64,000 nt of DNA from Phalacrocorax aristotelis (Eukaryota; Chordata; Aves; Suliformes; Phalacrocoracidae). The stretch is taken from the NCBI RefSeq assembly GCF_949628215.1, contig NC_134283.1, positions 11,221,638 through 11,285,637 on the forward strand, in the 5' to 3' direction. The notes beneath the pieces were generated by a model, which worked only from the letters and a program-made list of their open reading frames with translations, searched no databases and had not been told where the DNA came from. Each line of letters begins with the position of its first letter. Within the stretch, counting starts at the first letter, position 1. The position numbers and the translations under genes are program-made. Below, in pieces: positions 13,125 through 25,840 of the stretch.

Positions 13125-14658
13125 CTCACAGGTCTATGGGGCCAGATGGGATCCACCCGAGAGTACCGAGGGAGCTGGCAGAGGAGCTTGCCAGGCCACT
13201 CGCCATCATTTATCAGCAGTCCTGGTTAACAGGGGAGGTCCCAGACGACTGGAGTCTTGCCGATGTGGCGCCCATCTACAAGAAGGGCCGGAAGGAGGAT
13301 CTGGGGAACTACAGGCCTGTCAGCCTGACCTCAGTACCAGGGAAGATTATACGGAATGAATCATCTTGAGTGAGCTCACCAGGCAAGTGCAGGACAGCCA
13401 GGGGATCAGGCCCAGCCAGTGTGGGTTCACAAAAGGCAGGTCCTGCCTGACCAACCTGATCTCCTTCTATGACCTGGTGACTCACCTAGTGGATGAGGGA
13501 AAGGCTGTGGATATTATCTCCCTGGACTTTAACAAAGACTTTGATACTGTCTCCCACAGTATCCTCCTAGAGAAGCTGGCAACTCATGGATTAGGCAGAT
13601 GTACTCTTCACTAGATAAAAAAACTGGCTGAATGGCCGAGCCCAGAGTTGTGGTGAATGGAGCTAAATCCAGTTGGCAGCCAGTCATGAGCAGGGTTCCC
13701 CAGGACTCAGTGTTGGGGCCAGTCTTGTTTAATGTCTTCATCAATGATCTGGATGAGGGGATCGAGTGCACCCTCAGGAAGTTTGCAGACAACACCAAGT
13801 TGGACAGGAGTGTTGATTTGCTCTAGGGTAGGAAGGCTCTGCAGAGGGAGCTGGACAAGCTGGATCGATGGGCCAAGGCCAATTGTATGAGGTTTAACAA
13901 GGCCAAGTGCTGGGTCCTGCATGGGGTTGTTGTGACCAAAGTGCAACACTACAGGCCTGGGGAAGAGTGGCTGGAAAGCTGTCTGTCAGAGAAGGACTTG
14001 GGGGTGCTGGTTGTCAGGCAGCTGAACATGAGACAGCAGCATGCCCAGGTGGCCAAGAAGGCCAACAGCATCCTGGCTTGCATCAGGAATAGTGTGGCCA
14101 GCAGGAGCAGGGAAGTGATTGTGCCCCTGTACTTGGCACTAGTGAGGCCGCACCTTGAATATTGCGGTCAGTTTTTGGGCCCCTCGGTACAATAGGGACA
14201 TTGAGGTGCTGGAGCGTGTCCAGAGAAGGGCAACAAAGCTGGTGAAGGGTCTGGGGAACAAGTCTTGTGAAGAGCAGCTGAGGGAACTGGGGTTGTTTAG
14301 TCTGGAGAAGAGGAGGCTGAGGGGAGACCTTATCACTCTCTACAACTACCTGAAAGGAGGTTGTAGCAAGGTGGGTGTTGGTCTCGTCTCCCAGGTCATT
14401 AGCGATAGAATGAGAGGAAATGGCCTCAAGGTGCATCAGGGGAAGTTTGGACATTAGGAAAAATTTCTTCACTGAAAGAGTGGTCAGGCATTGGAACAGG
14501 CTGCCCAGAGGTGGTGGAGTCACCATCCCTGGAGGTGTTCAAAAAACATGTAGATGTGGCCCTTCAGGGCATGGTTTAGGAGGCATGGGGGTGTTGGGTT
14601 GACAGTTGGACTTGATGATCCTAGAGGTCTTTTCCAACCTTAATGATTCTACGATTCA
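13125..14658 (+). mobile_element. CR1 LINE, 5'-truncated copy with intact 3' end
   Basis: Non-LTR retrotransposon copy starting inside the reverse-transcriptase region at MGPDGIHPRVPRELAEELA and running through the ORF2 stop (TAG 14577-14579). It continues into a CR1 3' UTR (tract around CTAGAGGTCTTTTCCAACC) and a short terminal ATTCTA-type octamer repeat near 14,640-14,658. The endonuclease half and everything upstream are missing, the usual 5' truncation of CR1 insertions. The C-terminal block reads VVESPSLEVFK then HVDVALQGMV. This separates it from the CR1 copy near 26 kb. The left edge is judged from loss of similarity and may be off by some tens of bases. Confidence 0.93.
13136..14579 (+). 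pseudogene. Decayed CR1 ORF2 reverse transcriptase
   Basis: RT-like pieces appear in order but in changing frames: EDLGNYRPVSLTSVPGK (frame break near 13,350), then LTRQVQ to LDFNKDFDTVSH (motif A region), a break near 13,605-13,632, then [11 protein letters not shown] (motif B, consensus PQGS) and FADNTKL (motif C, consensus FADD). An in-frame TAG at 13824-13826 interrupts the LLEGRKAL position. Further frame changes lie near 14,180, 14,445 and 14,510 before RHWNRLPR and the natural stop. With at least five frame changes plus an internal stop, it cannot encode a working enzyme. Confidence 0.92.
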
Positions 14659-15309
14659 TCATAAGAACCTGAATAGATAAACAGCCTATGACCACAATCA
14701 CATAGTTAAACTGGGAAAGAGAATGTATAGACAATATTTACACACAGAACCCAAAAAGCAATGCAGTTCTACAAGAGAGCATGTAAAATCGATATTCTGA
14801 AAGAAATGAAATAGCCAAAGTAATAGCAATTCTTTGGAATGAAGCTAATATTATATGAAAGCAATTACAGCTCTTTCTCTTAGGGAAAAACCTCACATAA
14901 TGTTGCAGGACATTTTGCTAAGGCCTGTAGACATACTGAAAAGACTTATCTGTGATCTTATTACAGCTATACACAAGCTGACACCAAACCTCAGAGCTGA
15001 AGAGTCAACAAAATTACAAAAAAAGATGAGAACCACATTTTGAAACTTGATCTTCTAATTCTGTGCAGAAGTTTCCAAAGTTGATATTTCCAAAATAAGT
15101 AAGGCTCAAAGTGCAGAGGGGCATTTGTTTCCAAGTCTTTTTGTGGATACCACAGATACCTGTCCTGCTGACATAGTTTAAAGTTTTGAAGGGAGACAAT
15201 GTCATGCACAAGAGTGGGTTCTTGTCAGCTGAACGGATAGCTCATCTGTGCAGCACTGCCTGAAGTGTGGGTGCAAGGACAATACTTAACACTTCTGCTC
15301 CTGCCTTCT

Positions 15310-15475
15310 CTGTCTTTCTTTGAGCTATTTGCTTTATGCTCAGTAACCCATCCACAGAGCTGAAATAGCAGTATCTATCTCCCAGTGGTATCACAAGAAA
15401 TAATTTGTTGATGTCTGTAAGCTGTTTTGACTCTGTGGTAATGGACGCCAGAGGAAGATTTAGAAACATATGTCT
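15310..15475 (+). mobile_element. MIR-like (CORE-SINE) relic, 3' part
   Basis: Plus-strand order matches the 3' half of amniote MIR/CORE-SINEs. A GCTCAGTAACCCATC block (family CTCAGTTTCCCCATC) is followed by TAGCAGTATCTATCTC (family AATAGTACCTACCTC). Then come AATAATTTGTTGATGTCTGT, AAGCTGTTTTGACTC and GGTAATGGACGCCAGAGG, for family ATTAATGTTTGTAAAGCGCT, TTGAGATCC and GGATGAAAGGCGCTATA. The tRNA-like head is not clear. Judged from remembered consensus; a RepeatMasker-type search would settle it. Confidence 0.6.
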
Positions 15476-18400
15476 GTGGAGTGGAGAAACAAAAACTGTG
15501 AATGTGTAAACATATAATATTTAGTACTTACATAAATCCAACTCTGTTTAACAGAGAACTTCTATTTAGTAAACATAACTGAAGGATGGTTTCTGAATGA
15601 ATTTAATTGCAACATGTCTATGTGATTTTTCCCTACTGAATTCAGACAGAAGAACTGTACTTTCCAGGACAGCATCCCCAGCAATGCTTGTGAGATAACA
15701 GCCAGGATGTATTGCACTGGGCATTTCTTCCCTTCTGAGAACATAGATGAGGTTAAAAGACAACAGCCAGTCAAGTTTACTAAGGACTGTAGTTCCACAA
15801 GCAAACTTTGTGTGAAGATTAACCAAGTTCAAGATGATCATCTCCATTAGCAAAGACCTCACATACCACGTGTGAGAATCACACAGCTGATAATTAAGGA
15901 GGAAGGATTTCTGGTATAGATCAATAAAGTTAGAATATATCAGCAAATATTTCTGTTTGCAACAAAGCCTTGATCTGGGTTTCCACAGGATTGCTGGCCT
16001 TAGACACTGCTGCTCCATTCCTAACTGTTAGTAACCAGAGAGTGGTACCTCACTGAAGTCAAATAACACCACAATAACCTGCAAGCTGGCTCTTCAACAC
16101 CAGCAAAAAATAAAGTTGCGCCACTTAAAACCCTAACCAAGGCTTGAAAACTGGCTGGGTAACATGTGCATTTAGTCTGACTTCTGAGGAAGGTACAATT
16201 TAAAACCATTACAAGTCATTCATCTAAGTGAGCCAAAAAATAAGCAAATAATAAAAGAGCCTGGGTCAAGCACTTCTGAGCTGCTTATCTGGGACAGTCT
16301 TTAGTTACTGTTAGTCATTGGTACATTCTTGTTATCATCCCACACCACTTTTTACCTCAATTAAGGACAGCTGACAAACTCTTGCAAAGCATAGTTGAGA
16401 CAAATCACGAGGTTTTCTACAGTACAAAATTTATTGCTATTATTTCACATTTATTTTCCTTACTGTTTTTCTTGCATTAATTCTTGCCTCTTTCATAGCT
16501 TCAGGTTCACTCTTTTGGAAACCAGTCTGCTCAGAAATCCCAGTCTCACTAATTTCCCAAAAATGACAGCAAAGCAGAACAAAATATCTTCCTTGATGTT
16601 TCTAATAGTGGAGACTGGAAGAAATACAAGGCTTGCAGGAAAGAAATGCACTTACATAGAGAGAGGGGTGACCAAGACGGCTCTAACCAGAAGTTCCCAA
16701 AGAGCAGCTGAGCACTGTTCACTCCCACAGAAATCACACCCAAAGAACATAACCAGCTCCAGATCTAATGAGTAGCTCGACTCAGTCCTAACCAGGCAGA
16801 TCAAGGACAACAAGCCTCTTCTGTGGCAACTATAAAGATCTGTATCTTGTACTCCTTTTTTCTTTTTCCCTGACGCCACACAGCACAAGGAAAAGTCCTA
16901 CAAAGCACTGATATTTTGGCACAATTCCTCTCAAACAAACAGGAATGGCCATCAAAATACACAAAAGAGTAGATGTTGGGGACTTGATCCCCATGCACAA
17001 AACTTGTCTTGCCAGGCTCCAGTCACCTGGAGTGAAAAACCCAGGCAGAGGATACTTGTTTTCTCATGTCCCAAGTGCAAGCGATCGTCTCCCAGTGCTT
17101 CCTCCCCTGTCTCACTTCTCCCAGAGATGTTCCTGTGAAGTAATACATGTCTATTACATGTCATTCAGGCCAAAATAGTCTGACAATCTCCAACCTTAGC
17201 ATTTCTCTTCTCTCTTACTCCCTGTGGTCACATCACCTTGAGTTGTCCTGTGTGAAATGTTACTGTCTTGGATAAAAAGGAACAGAGCAGAATATTTAAC
17301 GCTTAGGAGACTAGCAAATTTGTGTGTTGCTGAACATGGAGAATCACTAGATAAAATCCACGTGCACAAGCAAAACTGGGGCAAAAAATCTTAGTTTTAA
17401 GGTTAGGAAGAGCCTTTTACCATGGATCTCAAAATAAACTAGGTAACACTTTAAAAGTCTTTTATGCAAATTGCACATGTACATGGCCATTTCTCAGGCA
17501 TTGACATGACTGAGCCAAAACACTGAAATCACCAAAATACAAATATTAGTAATGAAATAATATTACATTTGGCAAACAGAGAAACATAACAAATGGTTAC
17601 ATTTACTGCAGGAGCATTTGAATACAAGTTTTCCAAACAGCAAAACACTAAATCACCTTGCATTCAAAATGCAGCTGTTCTGCTATTAAGTAGGAAATAG
17701 ACTTTTAAAACTAAAATCCTGTTAAACACATAGGGAAAGTTTGGCAAGACAGATTGTTTTCCATCATTAGATGAAATTTTGAAAGCTGTTTCCTACCAGA
17801 ACATTTCATTGCAAATATTTTGGACACTTTCATCTGACTTTAAAGTCAACTGAGATCAGTGCTTGCATCTCTTACAGTTACAAGATAAATAGCAGGTTTC
17901 TGAAAATAAAAGTAGCTCTCCTTTCCAAGGCAAAATCAGGGTTTCAGAGGGAAAGGTGCTAAAATAGTTCACAGGAGTAGATGCATCTTTCTGCTTTCTT
18001 TTAAAGAATTAAGTCCTTGCACAGTGGTTTAATTTAATGTCCAAGATCTCATTTAAAACAAAAACTTAACTTCTAGAGCATTTTAAAAAGCCCACTATCT
18101 ATGTTTAAGTGTTTGGTGGACACTGCCCAATTTAATTTCTATGAACCTATGGTTAGGACTTTATTATCCTTGAATACCTGAAGCAGCGAAGCACATTCCC
18201 TTCCTTGGAGGTATATTGATGCTTCACAAAGAAGAGAACGCAACATGTTTACACTGCAATATCGTGTGCTCTCATACATCATTGTTTTTCTTGCCAGGTG
18301 TTGCATTATTTGAGACAATTGCACAGAAAAAACCCGCTCTGCCCCTTAGAAGCTCAGACCTCTCAGAGATGAGATTCATCTCCAAGGTAAGAGCAGGCTC

Positions 18401-20829
18401 CTGGCCATGGACTGCTTTGACAAATGAGACACCAACAGCAGGAGCAGATAATTGTAATGAAGGGCTCTATCATCCCCATTAGAAACCAACCAACCCACCC
18501 ACCCACAAAAACCCCACCTAAACACGTGTTTGTATGACCTCAAGGTGTGAGACAAATAAGCTGCTCTTCCAGGGGTGGGAACCCTCATGTGCAAGGGGGA
18601 AAGAAGCAGCTACTTCCTTGCTGACGTTCAGGTCACAACATGAGATTGTCTCCCTGGTTGTGGGCTTTAACCACAAAAATCCAGCTAGGCAACTCCAAAG
18701 TAAAAAACAGACCCAGAGCTTTCAGCAGAGCATTAGAGAGCCCTCAAAACCATGAGAGATATTCCTCAGCCAGTGCATTGAGAATATTGTCAACTTTCAA
18801 AACAATTGACTGAATTTATTAAACACTCTAAGATCACAGATAAACATGTTTTTGCAAGTTCATGTCTGAGATTTCCTTTGGAATGACTGCATTTCCTGCT
18901 AGTTATGCTCCATTCTAAAATTAGGGAAAAAAGTGATAAAAATTAGGCTGATCCAGAGAAAACAAGAAGGGGGAAAAAACCACCCCAGTAATTATTTTAT
19001 TCCTCTCATGCCTTAGAGTATTTTTGCTAGCCTTTCTAGTACAGGTTTTAAAGGGTTTTGTTTCAGATCTCAGGATGTGCAATGTCACCACTGCACTTAC
19101 TAATCAAGAACTGCACAGTGACATATTCTAGGTGTTTTGGGGAATGGGCAGATCAGTCTCTCCCTTTGGAAGAGAATACCCACATCCAGAACAATACCAC
19201 CGGTAGCCGGAAAACATGTATACTTCTTAAGGCTTCCCAAGTGACACATCAAAAGAGATAATACAACACACAGAGAAGTAATTCATAAATTGTTTGCTGG
19301 ATTCAGCTGTACTGGGTATTTCCAAATTGCACAGGAAGATTCAGCTGTATTATGAAGGGTGGCAAGGCTAGGTTTAAGAGTTCATAGGACATAGGTGATG
19401 TTTCAGATGCCTCCAGCCAGTGGCTGCGCCAAGGTGAGCAGAGTGAGATGCTTCACCCAGAACTTGGATGAGATGAAGAAGGTGAAAAAGAAAAGAAACT
19501 GGAGTTGATGCTCTGTCCAATACTGGAGAACCACATCACTGTGGATGTAGGTGGCATAGTATCACAGCCTTCCTTGTCTCAAAGGTAAGCACTTGGGCCA
19601 GTTTTCAAATAAGACCAAGTAAGTGGGACTTTCTTCATCCAGAAAATGAAATGGGAGAAGACTTTACAGTTCTCTCTAAAGATCAGACCAAGAAGCCCAA
19701 ACCATTCATCTTTGGAGAAGCACCAGAGTTTATTCCCATTTTTATAGACACTACGAGGGCCACATGCTGCCAAATCATTGGAGCAGAGAAGCCTTGTTCC
19801 TGGGCTACATGACTCAGGCTGCTGAGAACAGCACACCACACCCCATGCTCTTCTGGCTGTGAAATGCATCTACTCAGATGGGAAGAGATGTTTCTGTGAC
19901 ACCTCATTCTCCTGGCATGCTGCACATGGAATAAACAACAACAACAAAAGGAGTGGGACATTTCTCTGTGGTTTACAAAACAAACAGAAAAAAAAAACCC
20001 AAAGAACTCTATGACTAATATGGTAAAGTGAAAAAAGGAAATCACACAAACAACTTTATTTCCATGATGAGATTTATATATAGAAAGATGGTAAACAAGA
20101 AGAGCTGCTGTATTCAAAGTGGATCACACTGACTGTGGAAAGACAGCTTTAGTTTACAGTATCCTGCCATAAATGAAACTTGTTTCTAGCCATATAGACA
20201 CATTACTGACATTCTGCAGCTAACATTTGTCTCTATCTATGTCTCCAAGAGGTTAGTTCAAACCAAAAAGTATATGATACCTGATATTCATCTTTATATC
20301 CACTGGAGGTGAGGAAGGGTTTTGAATTCTGAAAGTTCTTGGGATTAAAGTCACTTGAAGGAGCTGGGAGGGAAACATCAGAGCACTCCCTGCCTCCTCC
20401 TCCACATGTGCTTTCCAGACACCAGAGCTAATAATCATGGGAAAGTAGATTTTAAGGCAAGTGCTCATACACTAGGTATCACCACACCAGGTGTGGCCAT
20501 GGAGGACCTGTTGGACCCTAACAGGAATTCAGTTTATTCTGATATTTTTGCCATTATTTGTGCTTATGCTAAATTACAGCTCGAAGTGTAGAATTGCAGT
20601 CAGAAGTTTGGGAGCTCCTTGAGAAGACAATGGTGGCACCAATCCGATTTTGTACTAGATGTGACTTCAGCATCCAGAATTGAAAATATGTTCAATGAAA
20701 CAAACAAAACACTCAAAGACCACCACAAACATACAGATGTTAGTCACTACAACCTAGTGCACTGAAAAAAAACCCCAAACATCAATAACCATCTGAAGAA
20801 AACCCAACACAACAATCCACAAGAACAGA

Positions 20830-20945
20830 AAGCACATTGATTAAAGTATTTGCTATTAATTATCTCAACCTACCAGGTAACATTGCTCATGTCTCCATGA
20901 CTGTAATAAAAAGAACAATAACCTTATCTGCAAGCTATTTGTAGA
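20830..20945 (+). repeat. Unassigned dispersed repeat, copy A
   Basis: The core 20862-20909 aligns without gaps to 24520-24567, with 41 of 48 positions identical by hand, including CTACCAGGTAACATT. Weaker similarity extends on both sides to roughly the coordinates given. I do not recognise the family. It is not CR1 and has no coding match. Confidence 0.65.
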
Positions 20946-22872
20946 TACCATAGATTTACCAGGAAAGCAACATGATAGTTTCCATAATTCATAGTTATGT
21001 TGACTACATAAAAACAATCTTGCTGGACTTGGGGGTGGGGGAGCTTGGAGGCTGAGAAGAAAAAGACAAAAGAGATCATGTTACTTTTCAGACGTAGTTG
21101 GATAGCAGCAGACTACTTCAAACAATAACGAAGAAAAGGAGACTTACATGCACCTTGTAGTATTTATGAACAGCTGGGCCCAAATAGGCTTCCTTATGCA
21201 AATGGATATTGAGTATGTAAATCAGCACTTAAACAGATCTCCATGCATACAAACCTTTCCCCATGAAAACTGCTCACTTCTTAAGCCAGATCCTGGCTTC
21301 CATTCAAACCTGTGGCACAATTTCTTTTGACTTGAGAGAAAGCAAGAATAGAAACCCAACCTCTACAAAAAACGTTCTCAAAGAAGTTTGGGGTTTGGTG
21401 CCTTTTTTTTTTTTAAAAAAACCAGACTTCCAATTGCTGAATGATCTTGAAGTTGATAGACAGTCCCATATGTAATGGATTTCTGGAAAGTTATTTCTAC
21501 AGTCTTTTCTCAACACAAGGTCAGTAAAGCTTTCGCAAGTGGTTATTTCCTGTAGACTGCACTCAGACTTACATTGCTGATGCACCCAAGGGCCCCAGAA
21601 GTTTTGTCTACAGTTTCAGAAAACTGAGAGTCCTTTGCATTTGGGATGCATTCACATTTTCATTCCAAAGAACAGATTGTTATCCTTTTACCATAAGAAA
21701 CATTAGATACTCTACTTCTATAAGGAGTTTGACGGAATTCTGGTATGTCAAATATACTGATGCCCAAGAAGATAAAACCTATTTATTAGCTGGAGCTAGC
21801 TTTGGTTAAGTTCTGCATGCTGATACCAACTTGTTTCTTAATTTTTTTTTTTACTTTTTCAACCAACCAACATGGTTTTATTGGTGACTAAAAAGCATCC
21901 AGGAAAACTGATCCATAAAACAAAACAATGCAGTACGTTTCCCATGGCTACTCAAGCTACTAAAAGGTTAGTTCAAGTCTGTAAGCAGTGAAATCATAGC
22001 ACCATTATCATTGCCTTGTGGGAGCAATAATTCTGGGTGGTCTGTAACACTACAACTCCTGGCCTCCTAGATAGTATGATGATGTTGTCAAGAAGAGCCT
22101 ATCTAGGAGTGTAACTAGGCTGAGGCTTTTTGACCTCATAGATAAATAGGTTTTGTTGAAAGCTCTTCTATTATTTTTCAGATTAGCTTGGACTTGCATT
22201 TGGTTCATTCTCTGCCATGGGGGTGGGGGGGAGAGGCCTTGAGATATCCAATAAATGTTTATCCAGCTGCGGTAGCTTGATTCTTAAAGTATAACTGTCA
22301 ACATCTCCACTCCCTCATGCAAATCTAAATTTGTAAACAATCCTAATAGTTCCTCCTCACTGTTGTTCATTTTAGTTTTACATTCCTGACTGAACAGCTA
22401 CAGTACTTGAAGCAAGGAGAGCAATGCTAGTCAATGCAGTGCTGATGGCGGTGGAAAAAAAATGTACTAAAATCATGGGCTCCCAGAACAGACTGTTCAA
22501 TGCTAATTTTAAATCTTAAAAAACAGTGCCAGTCTGACATCAGAGTGGGGTATTTTTCATATTTTTTAAATAATGAAGAGCAACTGTGTTGCTTTTTTTT
22601 TTTTAGCATTTGATTCAGCTCCTGTTCCCTTGTGTAAATAGCCTTAGAACATTTATCTTTTTTTAAACTATGTAAACAGAATTGCACTTTGCAGGCATTT
22701 TCCTACCACCATAATTCATAAAATAAATTTTCTTTATCTAATTTTTCCGGAGTTCATTTTTCCTGGCTACATTATGCTGGAGCAGAGGGCCAGTAAATCT
22801 ACTTACAAAGGATATCCACTCTGTTCTCTGTATCATGACCAAGCTGAACATTAACATTTGTCCTTTTTCACT

Positions 22873-22920
22873 AAACAAAAAAAAAAACCACCCCACAACA
22901 AAAAACAACCATCAACCACC
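22873..22920. repeat. A-run followed by A/C-only tract
   Basis: Poly-A followed by a stretch made almost only of A and C (ACCACCCCACAAC type). One of a series of such tracts, all with A and C on the plus strand. Confidence 0.85.
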
Positions 22921-23485
22921 CTGGAGGACATGATACACCATCACTAAAGACATTTCATTCCAGCCACAGTAAAGAACTCTTTCCAGCATTTATGTAGTTT
23001 CAGCAAAGGCCTGATATTTTAAGTATTTATGCACAGGCTTAATGGGGAATAGCTTTGAAGAAATGAATGAGCCTAATGATCTGCCAAGACTAGTCTTGCA
23101 CATAAACATTTGTAGCACAAGGGACTAATCGTCTCAGAATTAGAGAGACAGTTATCCTTAAATATAACTTTTTAAAGATCTTGTTAAGATGTTAAGGAAA
23201 ATAGTTCTTTGCGCAGCAAAAAAGTATTATTTCTCAGAAATTTTGTCTTAATATCGAATTCCTCAGAGGATTCCCTAATGAATACAGCTTTTTCGTCAGA
23301 AAAAGTCAAAGTTCCTTTTCCAAAGTTTCTCCCCAACTATTTTCACATCACTAAGAACAACCAAATTTGGTTAGAAGTTGGCCCAAAATTCAGAAGTTAT
23401 ATGGCGACTGATAAAGCAATGGCATAACCCCCATTTCTGGGATGATTTCTTTAGAGAAAGGCTTAATAATGCCATGGAAATCTCT

Positions 23486-23565
23486 AGAAAAAAAAAAAGA
23501 AAAAAAAGAAAAAAAGGAGAAAAAACCCCAACCACCACACACACACAAAAAAGCCCCCAAAAACT
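23486..23565. repeat. A-rich tract passing into A/C and (CA)n
   Basis: Purine run of AAAG units, then AAACCCCAACC and a short (CA)n near 23,535, then A and C blocks again. Confidence 0.9.
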
Positions 23566-24493
23566 CACACCTATGCAAGACCTTATCAAACCCAGAGTTG
23601 TGAAAGATGTGTCTAGTTTGTATGTATTGAACTGGCAGATTATACACTAAAAGAACGTGTAAGCACAGGGAGTCAGTCCAGACTTAATTCTGTGTTTCCT
23701 ATCTATGGTTTTAGCTCTCAGCTTTGACACAGCCTTTATATTACTTCCTAAATGCAAAGGTTGAACAACGCATTTCCACACCCTCCTTCAGCTTGCCCGC
23801 AACTGAAATGAATGCCATATACAACCCCATAACTTTGATATTACTCTGTATTTCACATGGAGCCTGCATTCACAGGCATTTGAACGAAGAGCTCTGTTGC
23901 ATGCCAGGCTGCTTCAGTTCCTGGTTGTAGGTGGAAACCTGAAATACAGATCCCTGTCTTCATTTGCCCCAGCGTTTCTTTCTCTCTTCTGAGATGTGCT
24001 GATGAGGCAGTTTTATTAATGTAACTCTTCCCCCATCATCCCTTATCATCATAGCCTACACTCTTCTACATTTTTCTGGAGAAAACACATGTTTTGGTCA
24101 GTTAGGCTGCCAAGCAGTCTCCCTTGCTACCTCTAGAGCCCTGGAGGTCCTACACCCTCACATGGCTTCTCATACCTCATCCCATCACAGACACAATGAC
24201 ATCTTAACCACAAGTTGTTCTACATGCCAGTATTCCCCACATTTGCCACCTGACTAAAACTAAAGAATCTTAACAGTAAATACCATATTCACCAAGATGC
24301 CAGAATTAGCACACATTACTACTGAGGGTCACATCTCTTTCCCTACTGTGCACCAGGCACTGAAACTCAGACCGGATTCTCTAGATGCATGAAGCTGAAG
24401 AATTAGAAATAAGTCTTCTAGGAAGCAGATGAGGGGTATTACATCCTCCTCCTGGACTCGATGGGCTGTCCTTCATCATTCAGTGATATTAAT

Positions 24494-24607
24494 GGTGCAC
24501 CATGATATGAAAAAGAATCATCTCAAACTACCAGGTAACATTACTTATGTCCACATGACTCTAACAAGGACAACACACTTGTCTGAGGGTCAGTTTGGCA
24601 TGCTAAT
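24494..24607 (+). repeat. Unassigned dispersed repeat, copy B
   Basis: Partner of the copy near 20.9 kb, in the same orientation 3.66 kb away. The shared core begins ATCTCAA, then CTACCAGGTAACATT, ATGTC, CATGACT. After the core both keep a CTT.TCTG element and a TTTG end. The divergence is too high for a recent duplication, so two insertions of one old element, or an old segmental copy, are both possible. Confidence 0.65.
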
Positions 24608-25840
24608 GCTGCCCTTGTGATCTGACTCCCTTCCTGTTTGCAGAACATGAAGCCTTACTAAGCAGTTCCTGAAGGACTCCAGAGGAGAGGAAGGGATGAT
24701 ATTACAGAGGTTGCAGCTTCTCCAATTCCAAGTATTTCAGAAAAGAACCTGAGGCTGATCTCTTTACTCAGACATACAAATCTGGACCATCCATTCTCCC
24801 AAGTAGCATTTTAATCTCTCATTCTTGTCCCTGAATTTCCTTATTGTTGATACAAATACAAAAAGGAATTGAAAGGAGTTCTACTGTGTGAAGCTTTCAA
24901 ATTATTATGTCCTGGTGCATTACGTCTCTGTTGATCAGGCCTAATTTCCTGGCAGTATTAATCTGGCAAAACTTACTCATGGCACACCAGTTAAGTCATT
25001 TTTATAAGACCTCATCAGTGATGTTTACAATGCTGGCTTTCGCTATACTTTGTAAATGCAGAGTAGCTTTATAAAAAGGCATTAAAAGAGGCAGAGCCTT
25101 GAAACACAGATTAAGCACATCATATTTTTCAGACCCATATTGGCAAGCATTAGGTGCCATCTTTATAGCTCATCCCTCATATCTCCTGAGCAGCAAAATC
25201 TTCAAAGAATTCCATCAAGGCAGTGAGTTGTGACCTCCATTTCCAGACACCATGTCAGCCTGCCATAATCAAGCTCGGCTTTTCTGAGTAGTCTTCTGTT
25301 TGATCTCCAGAAAAAATGATTCCTAGATCTTTCCCACCAACAGATGTCAATCTCAGTGGCCTGGCACACATGGGAGCTTCCCTGGGCAGTTAGGACAAAG
25401 GCAGTGCGTCAGCACACACGAGGCTGCATGCAGCTGCTCTAAACTGAACCACCTTGGCAAAACACTTCCTGAGGATGCCTCATTCCCCTCCTTGCTCTTC
25501 GGCAGGGGTGGATATTGCCCAAATACTGAGAGGGAAGAAGGGCTCAGCCCCTGCTTCACGTGACTTAGAGCATGTGCCTGGCACCCAGCAGGGTTAATGA
25601 AAGAAGCAGGGAACAGCAGCAATCTAATAAATCTTCATGAGCTTGAATGTGTATCCTGGTCTGCATTCCATTAGTGACTGCCTCCTTTAAAAAAATAAAT
25701 AAAAATAACATTTCTCAGTGACACCTGGACACTAGCCAGTCCTCTATCCCAAAAGGCTGATTCCCTCAGTCATATTCATATATAAAAGACAAACCCAAAA
25801 TAAGGGTTGTAGATCTTTTGGAAAACTCCAAAAATAATTT

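Larger units (their letters stand above)
14659..25840. other. Intergenic sequence, no gene recognised
   Basis: AT-rich DNA between two CR1 copies. Holds one MIR-like relic (15.3 kb), the dispersed repeat pair (20.9 and 24.5 kb) and low-complexity tracts. A 150-codon minus-strand open frame at 15,566-16,018 has no recognisable domain and partly abuts the SINE relic; I treat it as chance. Confidence 0.6.

Noticed and set aside
15566-16018. 150-codon minus-strand ORF
   Set aside because: No recognisable domain, composition of random AT-rich sequence, no matching splice sites.
23371-23650. Overlapping K-rich and F-rich ORFs on both strands
   Set aside because: Produced by the A-rich and A/C tract at 23486-23565.
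23660-23760. Possible MIR head (GGGAGTCAG, later TTTGACACAGCC)
   Set aside because: Scattered similarity only, below what I would accept by eye.
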